A DNA stretch of 64,000 nt from Ciona savignyi (taxonomy: Eukaryota; Chordata; Ascidiacea; Phlebobranchia; Cionidae), in contig CH003173.1 of NCBI GenBank assembly GCA_000149265.1, positions 1 through 64,000 of the forward strand. The letters are read 5' to 3'. Position numbers and translations under genes: made by a program. Below the pieces are notes generated by a model. It did not search any database, was not told the DNA's origin, and saw nothing but the letters and a program-made list of their open reading frames with translations. Positions 14,101 to 26,865 of this stretch are shown here, in pieces. Positions within the stretch are counted from its first letter, which is position 1. Each line of letters starts with the position of its first letter.

Positions 14101-17100
14101 TGACAGCTTTAACCAAATCTTGTTACGATTCAAAATATTTGAGTTTGATATTTGGTTCAAATGGTATCTTGTATTTATATATGTCGTGCTATGATGGCTG
14201 GCAGTACCAGATGTTTGCAAGTCGCTTGTGCGCTGGGCGTCCTTGGTAGGATTTAGCGGTTTTGACATGCGGTTAATTGTTTCACCAAAACCCTAATAAA
14301 AACAATCATATACAACACACCAATCACCAATAACACACTGCAATATCTTTCTACAACATACAACACCATATACTTACCATCAAATAGTGCAGGAATGTGT
14401 AGAGAGCATGGAAGTATGGAGGGAAGTGCATGATGTGCATGGAGGGTGTGAGGAGATGGTGGGAGGTGGGAGGGGGGAAGCTGGAAGTCGTCATCAGTTT
14501 AAACAATCGATGGTGGATGGTTGGATCGTATTTCGTGGAGGACTCCACTTTCGCAAGCTGAGCACAAGTGCTGGGAGGTAGGAATGTGTTATTAATATCA
14601 TGCAGTTTATATTTTGTTTTGATTGCATATGACGTTTCAATTGTAGCTTCAATTATTATATGGAATAAAAATAACCTTAAATAAACTAACAAGCATGGGG
14701 AATTTGGCAAGGACTCAAGATTCAAATAAGAAACAATAAAGCATTGATGTATGCGGGAAATAACATGATTTACACAAATGATTTAAATGAAGCTTCCATC
14801 AGTATCTCAACCCACACTAATGATCATTGAAGCTACAATCAGTACATTTGTGTGATCAATGTTATTTCCATCATCAAGTTTGTAGTAATTCTTATTAAAA
14901 TATGTTGCATGGTATTTAAAAAACAAGCTTAAGAAAGTAAAAGGTATGAATTACTGAAGTACGCTGTTATGAACCACATAAGCAGGGTTTTAGCGTAAAT
15001 TGTTTCTTATTCCTTCCATGCTTGTTGTCACATACCAAACTACACCTCACCCTGGCACAGTATCAGCCAACGCCTTCAATATATATTCCACAGGGTATCG
15101 AATCACAGATGGTAATTCCACTTTGTGTGCATTGTAACACGCGTGGACTGCTTGGAACCGCTTGGACAGTGGCAGATCATCCACCACACAATGCATATGA
15201 GGTGCGAGATAGAGCTCCAGCGCGAGACACAGAAATACAATCGTGTTTTTATCCGAGACGAATTCTGCCACCGAACATTTTGTCTTTTCATCGTTGTCAC
15301 GTTGCAATACTTCGCAGAATGTCTTGGAAAGTGAAGCGCTGTGGTGGGAATATTATGAATTGTGCATTTCAATTGGATTTAGTAAGAAGGAATCAATGTC
15401 CATTCGAGAATCAAAATTTATATTCGATTCAAATAAGAATCAAAAATACATTTTGGTTCAAGATATTGGAAATTAAGTGCTCTTTAGAATCCAGACTTAA
15501 CCAGATAAGAATATCCAAAGCAACTACACAAAAGAATTTAAGATAATGATAAAAAAAATATGAGCTGGATGAGACATACATAGAAAATAACAGATAAAAA
15601 TAAATGGAAATCCCACATTTACTCCACACCATGGCTTACCATTCAGTATTGCTTGATTTGAAGCAGAGAATCTTCTCCAATTGATCCAACCATTGAAACG
15701 GGTTGTAATCTGGTGGGAGGGAAAGTTTCTGAGCTTCGTTCCTCTCATCCACCATCATATCATCCCCTGCCCGCATTTCACCTATCTGTTGGGGGGAGGG
15801 GGGGATATAGGGAATCAACTATTTATGCAATTATCAAGATTGACCACTAAGGTATTTCATTTATTGGTTTATATGGCTGTTATCTCTGTGACCTCAAGAA
15901 AAATCAACCCACCAAGCCATTTAACCGGTCACAAATTCCTGCCGGCCACCTCTAATAGCATCGTTCCAACAGCCAGGTGGAAGGACCAAAACATGTCGCA
16001 GGCTAATCTTCACCCAGTGGTTTTTAAGATTGAATTAAAACAACATTTTAATTTGACAGAACAGTTGATGACCGTTCAACCAGGACCCGCTGGTGCAAGT
16101 TGACTACAGCACATATGAAATACCTCTTGTACAACGAGTGCGTCTTTGGCTGCTTCCACGATATTTGAGTTGTTGAGCGATTCACTCATCGGGTTTGTGC
16201 ATGTCTGGGGGTGAGATCTTGTTCAAATTTTGTAATAAGTTCCAATCTAGATACCTTCATTACAGGACGTTTTTGGTATGTGATCAGTGTATTCGACCAC
16301 AATTATGATGCAATGAATGAAAGTAATATATTTCCATGCAGTTTTGTCTCCAGTGCCGATAATTAAAGGATATTAAATAGAAATCACATTATCAAACACC
16401 TAATATTAAATAATTTGAAATAAAACATTTTTGCTGGTTGTGCTAATTCACAGCATTTATAAATATTGGAAACCCGTAAGAACATCCACATGCAGACCAA
16501 TATTCCAACCATGTGGTCATGGTGAATTATTAGTGCTATATATGGTATCCCATCAACCCCCACCTGTGTGGCATCCATGGCAGACGGCTTGTGTGGATGT
16601 GGAGCAGAGAAGAGTTGCACGATACCATGAGTGTGGGGATCGCGATGGTCGTCCACCAACTGCCGACAAACATTCATCGCTTCCTCTGCGTGTCTCCCGC
16701 GCAACTTGTACCCGAAGGTCACGTCGACCCACTCGTGCAGTTTGCTCGATACTTGGGGGCTCTCTAGCATCTCCCTGTGTTGGGGGGGGGGGGGGAGGAG
16801 TGATGGGTGGTTAATGTGATCGATATGTTCACTTAATTATACACAAAAAATAGTCTTAGCAACGAGCCATCCTGGGCTGTAAAAAAAACATGTAAAATGT
16901 AAAAAATGAGAGAATGTGACTAAATTGTTCTACTTTATACAGGCTCTATACTATAGTGTGCAACAAAGGCACACAGTCATAAATTTAAAAAAAACATAAA
17001 AAAAAACTTGGGCAATAAAAAAACAAACTGTACAGAGAAACTTACAATTAAAACAATTGTACAACAAAGCATCCCTGAATTTAAATTAAAGGTAAAAAAC

Positions 17101-20100
17101 GTCATTTCACTGAAATAAGCTAAAGAACGTAAATTAAAACTTTACAATAAAAAACTTTATAATACAGAAATATATCTCTAAGTTTAAAATAAAGGTAAAA
17201 ATATGTCAAATACGTAATTCCACCCACATATGCTGAATAACGAATTGCTGGGGTGATTGGGACCATTCGGGCAGTCCGAGGTCGTTCATATCGGGATGGA
17301 TGGAGTGGAACACGCTGGGGTCGGTGTAGAACTCTGGGATGCATTCATCTGGTGACCATTCCTGTATACGTTGTATAGTGGATGGGTATTCATTCGGCTC
17401 CCAGTATGATCTGGGGAAGGGGGGGGGGGGGTGAACCACCATCTTACATGGCAATAGTTGGGTTTAACTATTTTAATAACTAATGGGGCAATAATCTTGA
17501 ATCAGAAGTTATGCCTTATACAGACTAAAAAGAGAAAACAAGGATCTCAATCCTAAACTCTTCATTTCAATGATTTAGTGTCTTTCACCTTTATATCCGC
17601 GCTGCTATTGGTCGATAATAAATACCAAGCATTAGCAAGCAGAACAAGTTATTGGAATATTCTGTTGATTTAAAACACCAGGTTAGGACAGGACAGGACA
17701 GGATATTCATGTTTATCCCCGTGAATGGGAAAACCTAGGGGGTTATCACACGGGCAATCGTCAGATCACCTCGCGCCCATCGTCGGGTTACCGGAGCTCT
17801 TGCAGTGTGTTGTATATGATAGACACGTTCCTTCAATTTGGTAGAACCCATTAATCCGCTGGGTTCAGGCAATGTCCGTAAAGTGCCTTGCCCAAGGACA
17901 CAACCGACTAGCTAGCGACCAGTTTCGCACCTGCAACCTTTCGATTGAAAGGCGACGCACTTAACCGGTAGACCATCGGGCCGGACGATAAAGGTTATGG
18001 ACAAATGAAAGATCTAGTTGTAATTTAAATTTTGGACAAGAAATGAAATAGAAATCTATTTACAAATTAGAAATAATACACGGGCCTGGAATAACTTGGA
18101 CCATGAAAACAACTCCTTCAATCTACCTGACATGCTTCTGCAGGACTTCCCTCGACATTCGACGCGCCATGTACACGTAGTACGTGATGTCCGACAACAT
18201 ATCCGGCACATGGTGGGGCACTTGAGCCCCACTGTTCTCAGCCGCCATCGCATATTGAAGGTACAACTGGTCGTCTCCTTTGTTCAGTCTGGAACATCAA
18301 GTTAGGGATGTTTTAATAGGTTGTTTAAATTCATAGTCAAAGTTACTTGGTGACCAACTGCAATACTAATTAAACTTTTATGCAAGCTGTTACTATCATT
18401 GAAATTTATTTAAATCCCCCTATTTAAAAGCACCCAGCGTATTCTTGGGTTCTACTAAATTAAAGGAAAGCCTCAATCATATACAACACACACTGTAATA
18501 GCTCCGGTAACCCAAAGGTGGGGGCGAGGTGATCTGACGATTACCCGTGTGTTAACACCCTTGGTGTTCCCATTCATGGGGATAAACATGAATATCCGAT
18601 CCAATACGAACAGGGAAACATCCAGTGAATGGTTGCCACATAACTGCAGACTGTAATTAAAAAGCTGAAGATCAACTAGAACATACGAACCCAAGTTGGT
18701 GTGTATAAAGTTGAATTTCGGAACCTTAATTTTAATCTTAGGGATTCCTTTTTATTTAAATTAGTGGTTTTCAAAACTCTTTCATCGCGGCCGCATTATT
18801 TTAGCAGTATTAAAGGATACATTATGTTTAAACTCGACCTGTATTTGGACTTAGTAAGATCCCTCCATCCGCCGTGGGATGATGAAAGGTCGGAAACCCA
18901 AGGAAGGATGGGGTGGTGGTGGGGGTCCTTTGATCTTCTACCTGCAATCAACATTCAGTTCTATTATAAGGTTTTATAGAATACTATGTTTATCCTCCAA
19001 GATTAATAAATTTTATTACGATAGTGGGTACATGGGTTATAACATGGACCCACTGGCGTAGAGTCTGGGCGTGCGGGAGTGCGGCGCACTCCCGGTGATT
19101 TGCCAAAACAGCGTCTACTGCGTAATTTGTTAGGTATAAATTACCGTTTTTAAAATCGTCCTTAATTTTATTTTATGTATTAAGCAAACGCCTCTACCTC
19201 AAACCCTTTCCCTATTAAACGGATATTACGGTATGTGACATTTGTGCGCACTTCGCTTTAGGTATAGGCAGATGTCCGGACGAGTTCGGAAAGAAATGGA
19301 CGCACTCGCACGAAAATTTGCGCTGTAGGTCTGGAGAAATGCATACGGCAGCCAATTGCATTAGCGTGTGTTGGTTTTCGTTCGCCTTTTCCATGGTGTT
19401 TATGACATTGCTTTTTGAATTAAACGTTACGTAACCCACATTTTGTAAGTGCAATTATTTAGAAAGGTAGAGCTTGAACATAATTTAAGTTCTGCTTCAC
19501 GTAGCATATTTCACGTTTAAACAACATTAAAATAGTCTACATTATGCTTCTTCACGTAAAATATTTGACGTTTAAGTTACATTAAAATAGTCTACATTAT
19601 ACTACACGTAACATATTTCACATTTTAATGACATTAAAATAGTTCACATTACACTTCTCGTAACATATTTAAATGACATTAAAATAGTCTACATTATACT
19701 ACACGTAACATATTTCACATTTAAATGACATTAAAATAGTTCACATTACACTTCTCGTAACATATTTAAATGACATTAAAATAGTCTACATTATACTACA
19801 CGTAACATATTTCACATTTAAATGACATTAAAATAGTTCACATTACACTTCTCGTAACATATTTAAATGACATTAAAATAGTCTACATTATACTACACGT
19901 AACATATTTCACATTTAAATGACATTAAAATAGTTCACATTACACTTCTCGTAACATATTTAAATGACATTAAAATAGTCTACGTTACGTTTCACGTAAC
20001 ATATTTCATATTTAAATGACATTGAAATAGTCGACGTAACGCTTCAGGGAACAAAGTCCATCGTCGAAATCAGAGATTATCTCGTCTGTCGCAACTGCGG

Positions 20101-22307
20101 TGGTTTCCCTTTGAATGACTAAACGAACTCTGGACGCGTGTATTAATGTATTGCTGCTGTTTTCCAAGATTTTAAAAAGAAACTGTCATACTGATAACCG
20201 TCAATAAAATCGGTAAATGGTTAACCGATTAGAGCTCGGCGTAGCTACGAAATTACGGACGTCGGAATTACGTTACGTAAGTACGGCTGTGCGAAGTTAA
20301 CGGTAATGAAATCGACTGTGTTCGTTTTTTTACGCCTACAACAGCGCATGATAACAATATAAGTTATATGGTGGTTGTTCTTTTTTAAAGACCGCGTAGT
20401 TGACTTGCAGTAGGCCTGCCCTAAGTGATGGTACGAGTAACGGTTGAGGCCTCGAGATCGTGTCGACTTGGTGTGATTTTGTAGGTCTTGGCGTTGCTAA
20501 CCGCAGCGGCGCTTTTCTAGAAATTCGTAGCGGTGTTTATTGCTTTGATCGGCGGTTTGACCTAGGGTTACGTTGACCTAGTTTCAATACAGGACCACTG
20601 ACGCACTCCCGCGCGCGTTTTTCCCATTACTAAGAACCAGCTAGAGGGAATAGTTGGCTAAACATTTTTTTTGATCGTTTAACCGTTATAAGAATCTAGG
20701 TTCTTGCACAGCCCTCCAGTGATACATACTATGTGTACAGTTAAATAAACAGTTGTAAGGGTGTACATTGCAAATAAAAAGTAACTTTAAAAATTTTTTT
20801 CGCGCTATCGCGCGAACGATTTTCTTTGCACTCCCGCCCATTTGCAAAACTCTACGCCTATGCATGGACCCCATTGTCGGGTCACCGGAGTTAATTTAAG
20901 AGTGTTGAATACTGTGAAGATATGTTAAGTTTTAAGCTTTTATTTACTGAGGTCAAGTAAAATGCAAAAGATGGGTCTTGCATAGTAACTTTGCCCAAGG
21001 GTGGAAGGAAGTATTTTGCCCAAAACTATAAACTTTGATAAAAAGCCCCAAGCAGCTAGCTTGCAGCTGTTCAACTTAAAGACCTTTCAACTAAAGCCCT
21101 TGGGGTCAACTGACGGAACCAAATAAAAGTTAAAATTCACCTGCCAGTTTGTTAAGGTACATCAAGTAGTCAAAGTTGCTCATCTTTCCACACACCTGCA
21201 TGAAACAAGAATTGTTTTGATAACTAAAATATGATTATTTCATTTCTTTTAGACTGCAATGTCGCTTATATAAATAGTTTAATGTCACACTACACAAGAT
21301 TTTCAAACAACATGATAGAAGCGTACACTGAGGAAGTTATCTTAAAATCAACAAAATGATTACAGTTTGGGACATTATCTCCTGTATCAACTCACTATAC
21401 TCGGAATTTTAACATGATATTCTCGTACAAGATGTCATGGTAGCCTCGTAAATATATTTACCCATTGATCCACCACATCTCCAATGGTGTTTATACTTTG
21501 GGGAGGATTTTCAAGCTTGTCATCAGCTGATTGCAATATTTCATCACTCAATTGAAGCTTTTTATCTGCGTTGTTGACATCGCAGCGACATAAGTTGGCT
21601 CGGAGCCACAGGGGGTCGTCCAGTGCAATGTCGCTCCATGATAAACAACAGAGGTCCTGGGTCGGGTTGGAATCGCTCAACGACGTGAACAACTGGAGCA
21701 ACTGGTAGACCAGGAACAGTGGTTTCGAGTTCGACTGCGATAACATGTTCGGACTGTACATCAGTGCGTGTTGCACACTATGAGTAATAAATGGTTTTAT
21801 GATGTAACAATTACTTCCTTGTACTACTCCGTAAGGCATCAGTAAATTTGCGTGGGAGAGTGTAAGAGAATCATTTTCATTCGACTCCACTTGGGTTGTT
21901 TCAGTGAAATATTTTCCGCTAAAATTTTGTGGAAATCTTCGTTGCCCAATCAGCCATTGAATGTGGTAATTCTGCTTTTGAATTTCACTGCACACTTTCC
22001 CCAAGCCTTCATGCTTCCTGTATGGCGTTATTGGTTTCCATTCACAATTTGGAAAACTTGAATTTTGCAGATGAATTACAACTTTCCGGCAACTCCGGTC
22101 TTGACAGCATGAAGAGAGTCGGAAGAACTCGGTGACTTCTTGTTCAGAAATCTTCTCATGAACAGAGGATTCTATCACTTCACCATCATCTTTGAGACTC
22201 ACAATCCATGACTCATCCACAAGTGCAATGACTGATTCCTCGTTCAGTAGTTTCAAATGTGTTTCCGGTATTTTCAAGTCTTTGGATATTATTTCTACCA
22301 GATCCAT
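5196..22307 (-). CDS. WDR81: WDR81: BEACH and WD-repeat endosomal protein
   Basis: WDR81 works with WDR91 on endosomes to restrain PI3-kinase activity and allow early-to-late maturation (family knowledge). Exons: 21462-22307, 21141-21195, 18839-18941, 18127-18288, 17228-17410, 16564-16774, 16124-16204, 15640-15785, 15051-15338, 14378-14570, 13742-13949, 13157-13366, 12308-12424, 11778-11893, 11308-11492, 10591-10726, 9695-9835, 8923-9165, 8349-8511, 8065-8200, 7456-7681, 6747-6928, 6204-6381, 5810-5963 and about 5196-5330. Phases agree at every junction except the last. The first exon matches the N-terminal region. The second to sixth form the BEACH domain ([70 protein letters not shown]). 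The middle is helical. The last six carry WD repeats ([41 protein letters not shown]) and end [14 protein letters not shown], like human WDR81. About 1,590 residues, shorter than the human protein because the acidic linker is missing. Confidence 0.92.
5505..5745 (+). repeat. SINE family A copy, in the last WDR81 intron
   Basis: tRNA-like head (ggtgggttagtgcg, ggttgcaggtgcaaa), then the core gcctgaacccagcgg and tail fragments. Confidence 0.8.
9862..9937 (-). repeat. SINE family A, 3' end only
   Basis: Inverted tail: attcatgtttatccccgtga and ggggttaacacacgggcaat. Confidence 0.7.
10497..10590. repeat. 17-bp minisatellite ending exactly at a WDR81 splice donor
   Basis: Five to six copies of aagtcaagtcagattcc with minor variation. 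The last copy abuts the exon end at 10591. Confidence 0.85.
12566..12650 (+). repeat. SINE family A, core fragment
   Basis: Carries cattgcctgaaccca and catacacaacaaactgcaat. Confidence 0.6.
12800..13124. mobile_element. hAT-type MITE in a WDR81 intron
   Basis: 325 bp, flanked by the 8-bp direct repeat gtctacag (12792-12799 and 13125-13132). The ends are inverted repeats: left cagtggttcccaacc; right (reverse-complemented) cagtaattcccaacc. TIR length, CA(G) start and 8-bp duplication are hAT hallmarks. No transposase is present. It ends about 30 bp from the WDR81 exon at 13157. Confidence 0.85.
17682..17985 (-). repeat. SINE family A, full-length copy with pentamer tail
   Basis: Inverted, from the aggaca-type repeat tail (17682-17703) through the conserved 3' block, core and tRNA-like head with a recognisable internal promoter near 17930-17985. 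It is one of the two best copies. Confidence 0.88.
18429..18600 (+). repeat. SINE family A, lacking its head
   Basis: Starts in the core (cacccagcgtattcttgg) and runs to the conserved end gggataaacatgaatatcc. Confidence 0.75.
19051..20862. mobile_element. 1.8-kb hAT-like non-autonomous element with internal satellite, in a WDR81 intron
   Basis: The 8-bp repeat catggacc flanks both sides (19043-19050, 20863-20870). The ends are imperfect inverted repeats: cactggcgtagagt on the left and cataggcgtagagt at the reversed right end, followed by shared gggcg/gggagtgc blocks. No transposase frame is seen. The element has landed inside an older inverted SINE remnant (ggtcaccggag beyond the right end). 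Confidence 0.75.
19480..20036. repeat. 97-bp tandem array made of alternating 52- and 45-bp half-units
   Basis: Copies of gacattaaaatagtctac begin at 19675, 19772, 19869 and 19966, a constant 97-bp spacing. Each unit holds two related halves starting gacattaaaatagt (52 and 45 bp). Flanking degenerate copies extend the array on both sides. AT-rich, no coding content. Confidence 0.92.
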
Positions 22308-22911
22308 TTTTCCTAATTAAAATGTCCATAAAAACATCAACGTATTTTCATTTTTACATGAGTTAACCCTAGAAACTGGTTGCCTGCATAGATATCAAGA
22401 AATTAATGTGAGATGATGTTATTAAACACATATTTTTAATGGAACTTTTAGTACACTGTATGAAATATGAAAAACAAAACAAGTCTAAAAGGGCATGGCA
22501 TTTTTCAACTAGATCTTGTGAGTGCAACATTAAATAATAGTATGCGTGTGACATTTCTATAATATTTTGTATATATGTTTCTTAGCATAGGCCATGTTTC
22601 CCAGACTCATAATAACTTAAAACAAAGTTCATAGAATAATTATTTGAGACTACAAATAATTAGATATTTGATTGCTTGTACGATGCTTAATTCAAAACTA
22701 AAAATATTAAACACACTAAAACAAAATATAAATTAATATGTGAATTTTAAAACAAATTATCTGAAAAGAATTATGTTATATTTCTTATTGTAAAAATTAT
22801 AAATTATCAGGAAAAAGAAAATGAATTTTTTTATCAGGAAAAAGAAAATGGAATTGAGAAGCACAAGTTAATATTGTACCAATGAACCAATACATTCTTA
22901 TTCATCTAAAA
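22308..22911. other. AT-rich spacer between the oxidoreductase end and the WDR81 start
   Basis: About 600 bp separate the two minus-strand genes, so the WDR81 promoter should lie here. Near 22805-22855 an 18-bp stretch containing atcaggaaaaagaaaatg is duplicated. I see no coding exon. Confidence 0.5.
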
Positions 22912-24057
22912 TTATAATTCACTTTTCTGGTTCTCACTATCATGCACAGTTATAATTATTTTCCCATTGCTTTTATTAGTGGCCATGTAATCATGGGCTT
23001 CGGCAATGGAGTTGAGACTCATAACTCATGGTGCTATTATCGGGTCTGAAGCAATTTCCCGTTGCCCTCAGTGAAATGTGGCAATCGTCGTTGATCTGAA
23101 AACCCTTTGATCAGATCTGCCTTGATATATGATTGCTTCGGTGTCTTTAAGTGTGCTGCCCAGAATCGATGCACGTTTTCCCACGCACAGCGTCCCAGCA
23201 ATGGAGCCGTTATCACATTCGCGTACCACGCGAAAGGTAACCGCATACACCACCCATCGTCCCTCCATAGCAAGACAACCAACGTTCTGTTCCCAGTATG
23301 ACCCTCCAACACAATCCAGTATCACATTCACACCTTTTCCCTCGGTCACATTCATTACCTTGTCCTTAAACTGTGATTCTTTGTAGTTAAAGCCTGCCAC
23401 AGCTCCAAGTTTCTTTGCGAATTCAATTTTCTCCGTCGTGCCAGCGGTTACGATGGCTCTCGCCCCGGCCAGTGTTGCGAGTTGCACAGCAGCGGTTCCA
23501 ACCCCACTCCCACCGCCGTGGATCAATACTTGTTCATTCCTTTCCAGCTTGGCAACGAAATGCAGCAGTTGATATGCAGTTAACCACACCTCAGGTATCG
23601 CTGCACCTTTTGCAAAGCTGAATCCTTGAGGAATTGACATCACATGATCCTCATTAACAGCTGCGTATTCTGCATATCCTCCTCCAGGCAGAAGAGCCAT
23701 AACGCGATCGCCGACACTCCATTTGCTCGAGTTTTCACCTAATTTATCCACAACCCCGGACACTTCAAGCCCAAGTGGAGCAGTTTCCTTCATTCCTGGG
23801 TATTTTCCTTCGCGCATCAGCAAATCGGCCCGATTAAGCGCCGTGGCGTGCACGCGTATTAAAACTTGATTTTCCGTGGGTCGCGGTACGCTTTCGTTCG
23901 TGGAAATGTACAGCTCATTGGAGCCTCCAAATTGCTTCTGTCTTACAGCCTTCATCGCGGATTTATTCGCAAATGTGCTGTGTAAATGGCAGCTGAGAAT
24001 TATGCTTACAGAATTAATAACTGCTAAGGACGTTTTTGATGAAAACCTCTTAAGCAT
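22912..24057 (-). CDS. TP53I3: TP53I3/PIG3-like NADPH quinone oxidoreductase with frame-broken 3' third (possible pseudogene)
   Basis: Zinc-free medium-chain dehydrogenase/reductase expected to reduce quinones with NADPH. Residues 1-33 form a basic/hydrophobic leader that could target mitochondria; the catalytic domain begins near AMKAVRQKQFGG. Family blocks are intact: HATALNRADLLMREGKYPG (70-88), MALLPGGGYAEY (120-131), AAIPEVWLTAYQLLH (152-166), the NADPH-binding glycine motif HGGGSGVGTAA (180-190) and LDCVGGSYWE (247-256). After GRWVVYA, near codon 271 (position about 23245), homology continues but hops between frames. NVITAPLLGR is in one frame, GKRASILGSTL in another, YIKADLIKGFSDQ in a third step, and SIAEAHDYMATNKSNGK in yet another frame up to the stop at 22912. 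At least four indels or stops are needed. Either the gene is decaying or this sequence is locally poor. Single exon. Confidence 0.75.
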
Positions 24058-24388
24058 TCCACTGAAACAGATAGTCTAGGATGCTGGTATTGATTTAACA
24101 CCACAAAAACAAAAAAGGCAACTTTTACAACTTATCGCATCCCAAGAAATTGCTTTGTCATGTTACCGAAAAAATAATGTGCTGAGTCACGGCAGTATGC
24201 GGGAGAACTTACTAGGTTTTTTATTCACATCTGTTTATTATTAGTTTATTAGTGTTTTAGTTTTCCCAAATATAATAAATGAATATACACGCACAAAAAA
24301 TATAGAAAAAGACAAGCGGGATAAAAACTGAAAAACAACAGTCGTTATAAAACGTCATGAAATAATTAAATAAAAACCGACTGATTAA

Positions 24389-24664
24389 ATTGGTGGGTTA
24401 GTGAGTCGTTTATCAACCGAAAGGTTGCAGATACAAAACCGGTCGCTAGCTAGTCGGTTGTGTCCTTGGGCAAGGCACTTTACGGACATTGCCTGAACCC
24501 AGCGGATTAATGGGTTCTACCAAATTAAAGGAACGTGTCTATCATACACAACACACTGCAATAGCTTCGGTAACCCGACGGTGGGCGCGAGGTGATCTGA
24601 CGATTGCCCGTGTGTTAACCTCCTTGGTTTCATCATTCACGGGGATAAACATGAATATCCTACC
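24389..24664 (+). repeat. SINE family A, nearly complete copy
   Basis: Head (ggtgggttagtgagtcg, ggttgcag), core gcctgaacccagcgg and the conserved end ggataaacatgaatatccta. Confidence 0.88.
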
Positions 24665-25404
24665 CTATATTTCACGAAAATACTTTAGTTCTCTCAAGAT
24701 ACCAGGGACAAATATATCTATCAATATAATTGGCTGATTAGGTTAATCCTAAAATGCGTGGAGGTCTAGCTGACGTCGTCTGAATTAATAGAATTAATAA
24801 ATTTTACCAAATTACAGAAACATTTTAATCCTACACAACACACTAATAGCTTCGGCCGTCTGATAACGCCCCTTGCATTTTTCCAATCACGGAAATAAAC
24901 CACGAATTTTCTATCATGTTAATGTGACGTAGTATGTTTATGTATGTTTTAGTATTTAGCTGACTCTCGAACTTTTATCAACCGTTGCCATTTGTTGGCA
25001 CGGCTTAGTGTTGTTAATAAGCGCCTAGCAAACAGACGACCCGGGTACTGATCTCCAGTGGTGCCGCTATTTAAATGGTTCGCCTGTTTATGATTATTTA
25101 GATTTCATAACAGCACAATTCCAAAAAAAATATTCGATTCTTTTCACATATTTTAAGTGTTCTGTAAAATATGTTGCTTTAAATGTGGGAAATACATCAC
25201 TGGAACCAAATAGATTGTTTTGCTGGTTTCATCGAATCGCTTCATATTCCATCACCAGACTCCTTGTTGAAACAACGCATTCCAGTAAACTGCACATACC
25301 GGTCGATCCGCAGTGGAGGATCAAACCCCAGTGGTGGTTTCAAACTAAACACTTCGGTTAACACCTATCTTAATAATCATGACCTCGATGATATTTGTTA
25401 TTAT

Positions 25405-25960
25405 TTTGCAGCCAATCGACAAAACTATTTTGTCAATCGGCAAAACTATTTTGTCAATCGGCAAAACTTTTTTAGGAACCGCAAATCTTTAATTCACTCT
25501 CGACAAAAGTATTTTCGAGTCGACAAATGTATTTTTGAGCCGGAAAAAGTAATTTTGACTTAGGTTCAAGAAACTGCCGTTAAAATCTTTAAAAGGTTTG
25601 TCCAAGGAAACAACCGAATTGTTGCTTACAGCGGCAAGTTTCTATCGGCCACCTTTCGGCTAAGAGTCCTGCGCGCCGCATCACTAAGCCAATCGTTCAG
25701 GCGACTAGGCTTCAAATTTATTTAACAATATTGTTTGTTTTTTTGTAAAGTTATTATCATACTAATAATGTACATGTATCATAAAGCTAAGCTACTTAAC
25801 CGTTCAACTTCTACGAGGTCGAATATCAAATGGGGAGAGAATTAAGCAATAATAGCAAAAAAAGAAAGGGTATAGTCGTTCTGCATGAAACAAAATACTT
25901 TTGTCGATTTGAAAATATTTTTGTCGATTATAAAATAGTTTTGTAGACTGAAATAAAATT
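25405..25960. repeat. Tandem repeat with an inverted partner (foldback-like region)
   Basis: 25411-25560 holds diverged copies of about 21 bp (caaaactattttgtcaatcgg, cgacaaaagtattttcgag). 25885-25950 holds related units in the opposite orientation (acttttgtcgatttg, tttttgtcgattataaaata). About 330 bp lies between the arms. Confidence 0.6.
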
Positions 25961-26865
25961 TCAAAATTTCAGGATTGGCCTTATGGGCCACCATATCAAA
26001 GATTAATCGTTTGCAAAAGCAAACTACTGTAAATTATATTAAAGTCGACGATGCGAATGAAAACTGTTTCTCGTTTGACGTGTGGTTGTGATGGTCAGTT
26101 GTGTTGTACTCTCGTAGAACCGGTTCAATTAACATGATGTTTGTTGGAATTCTCTTACGGTGATATTCCAGCGTTTCAGCTAACTATGAATCAATCTATT
26201 AAAATCATAAATGTACCACCACTATCCGTTTGGTTGGGCGCCATATTTGATAATGGCGACCATTGGGAAGTGAGTCACACACTACGGTTATTGTTTTGTC
26301 ACACAAACTAACACAACATTTTAACACAAGTTCCAAATAAACAAGAAATAATAAAATAAATACGGTCGTGTGGTCGGATGTTTAACGCGATCGATATATA
26401 TATATAACGTCCAATTACAATGGGTTTTAAAAATTGTGGTGGCTAACACGTGCTGACACCTTTTAGTTGTAAATGGGGTTTATCCGCCACATCTTGCTTT
26501 AAATCGAGATATTAAATTTCGACCGATTTATAACGCCCAATGCGTTTCATACACAATTCACATAGATTTTTTGTTATTTTGTTGCCACGAATTGAAACAA
26601 GGTTTCGTGCATCATGTCGACCTGGAGAAAGTGGAATTATAAGTTTAGGCAACGTATCGTTTAGATAAAATTAATAATCCTACCTTGTTGGTTACCGTTG
26701 AGTGCTTATCTTGGATTTGATCTGAAAATAATCTCAGTTAGGCCTACTGGTACATATCAATGGTTAAGATAGTAAACGTAATCAGAGCTTTCGTATAAAT
26801 ATTACCTAACATGTCTTCTTTTTAATTTCATTACGTCGCCAAACCCTGCGTCTTTGAACTTTTGT

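Noticed and set aside
15022-15546. A 174-codon plus-strand open frame
   Set aside because: It is the antisense shadow of the WDR81 exon at 15051-15338, which has homology and matching splice phases.
19480-20036. Regular repeats resembling a CRISPR array
   Set aside because: The unit is repeated in full with no unique spacers, in animal intronic DNA inside a transposon-like element.
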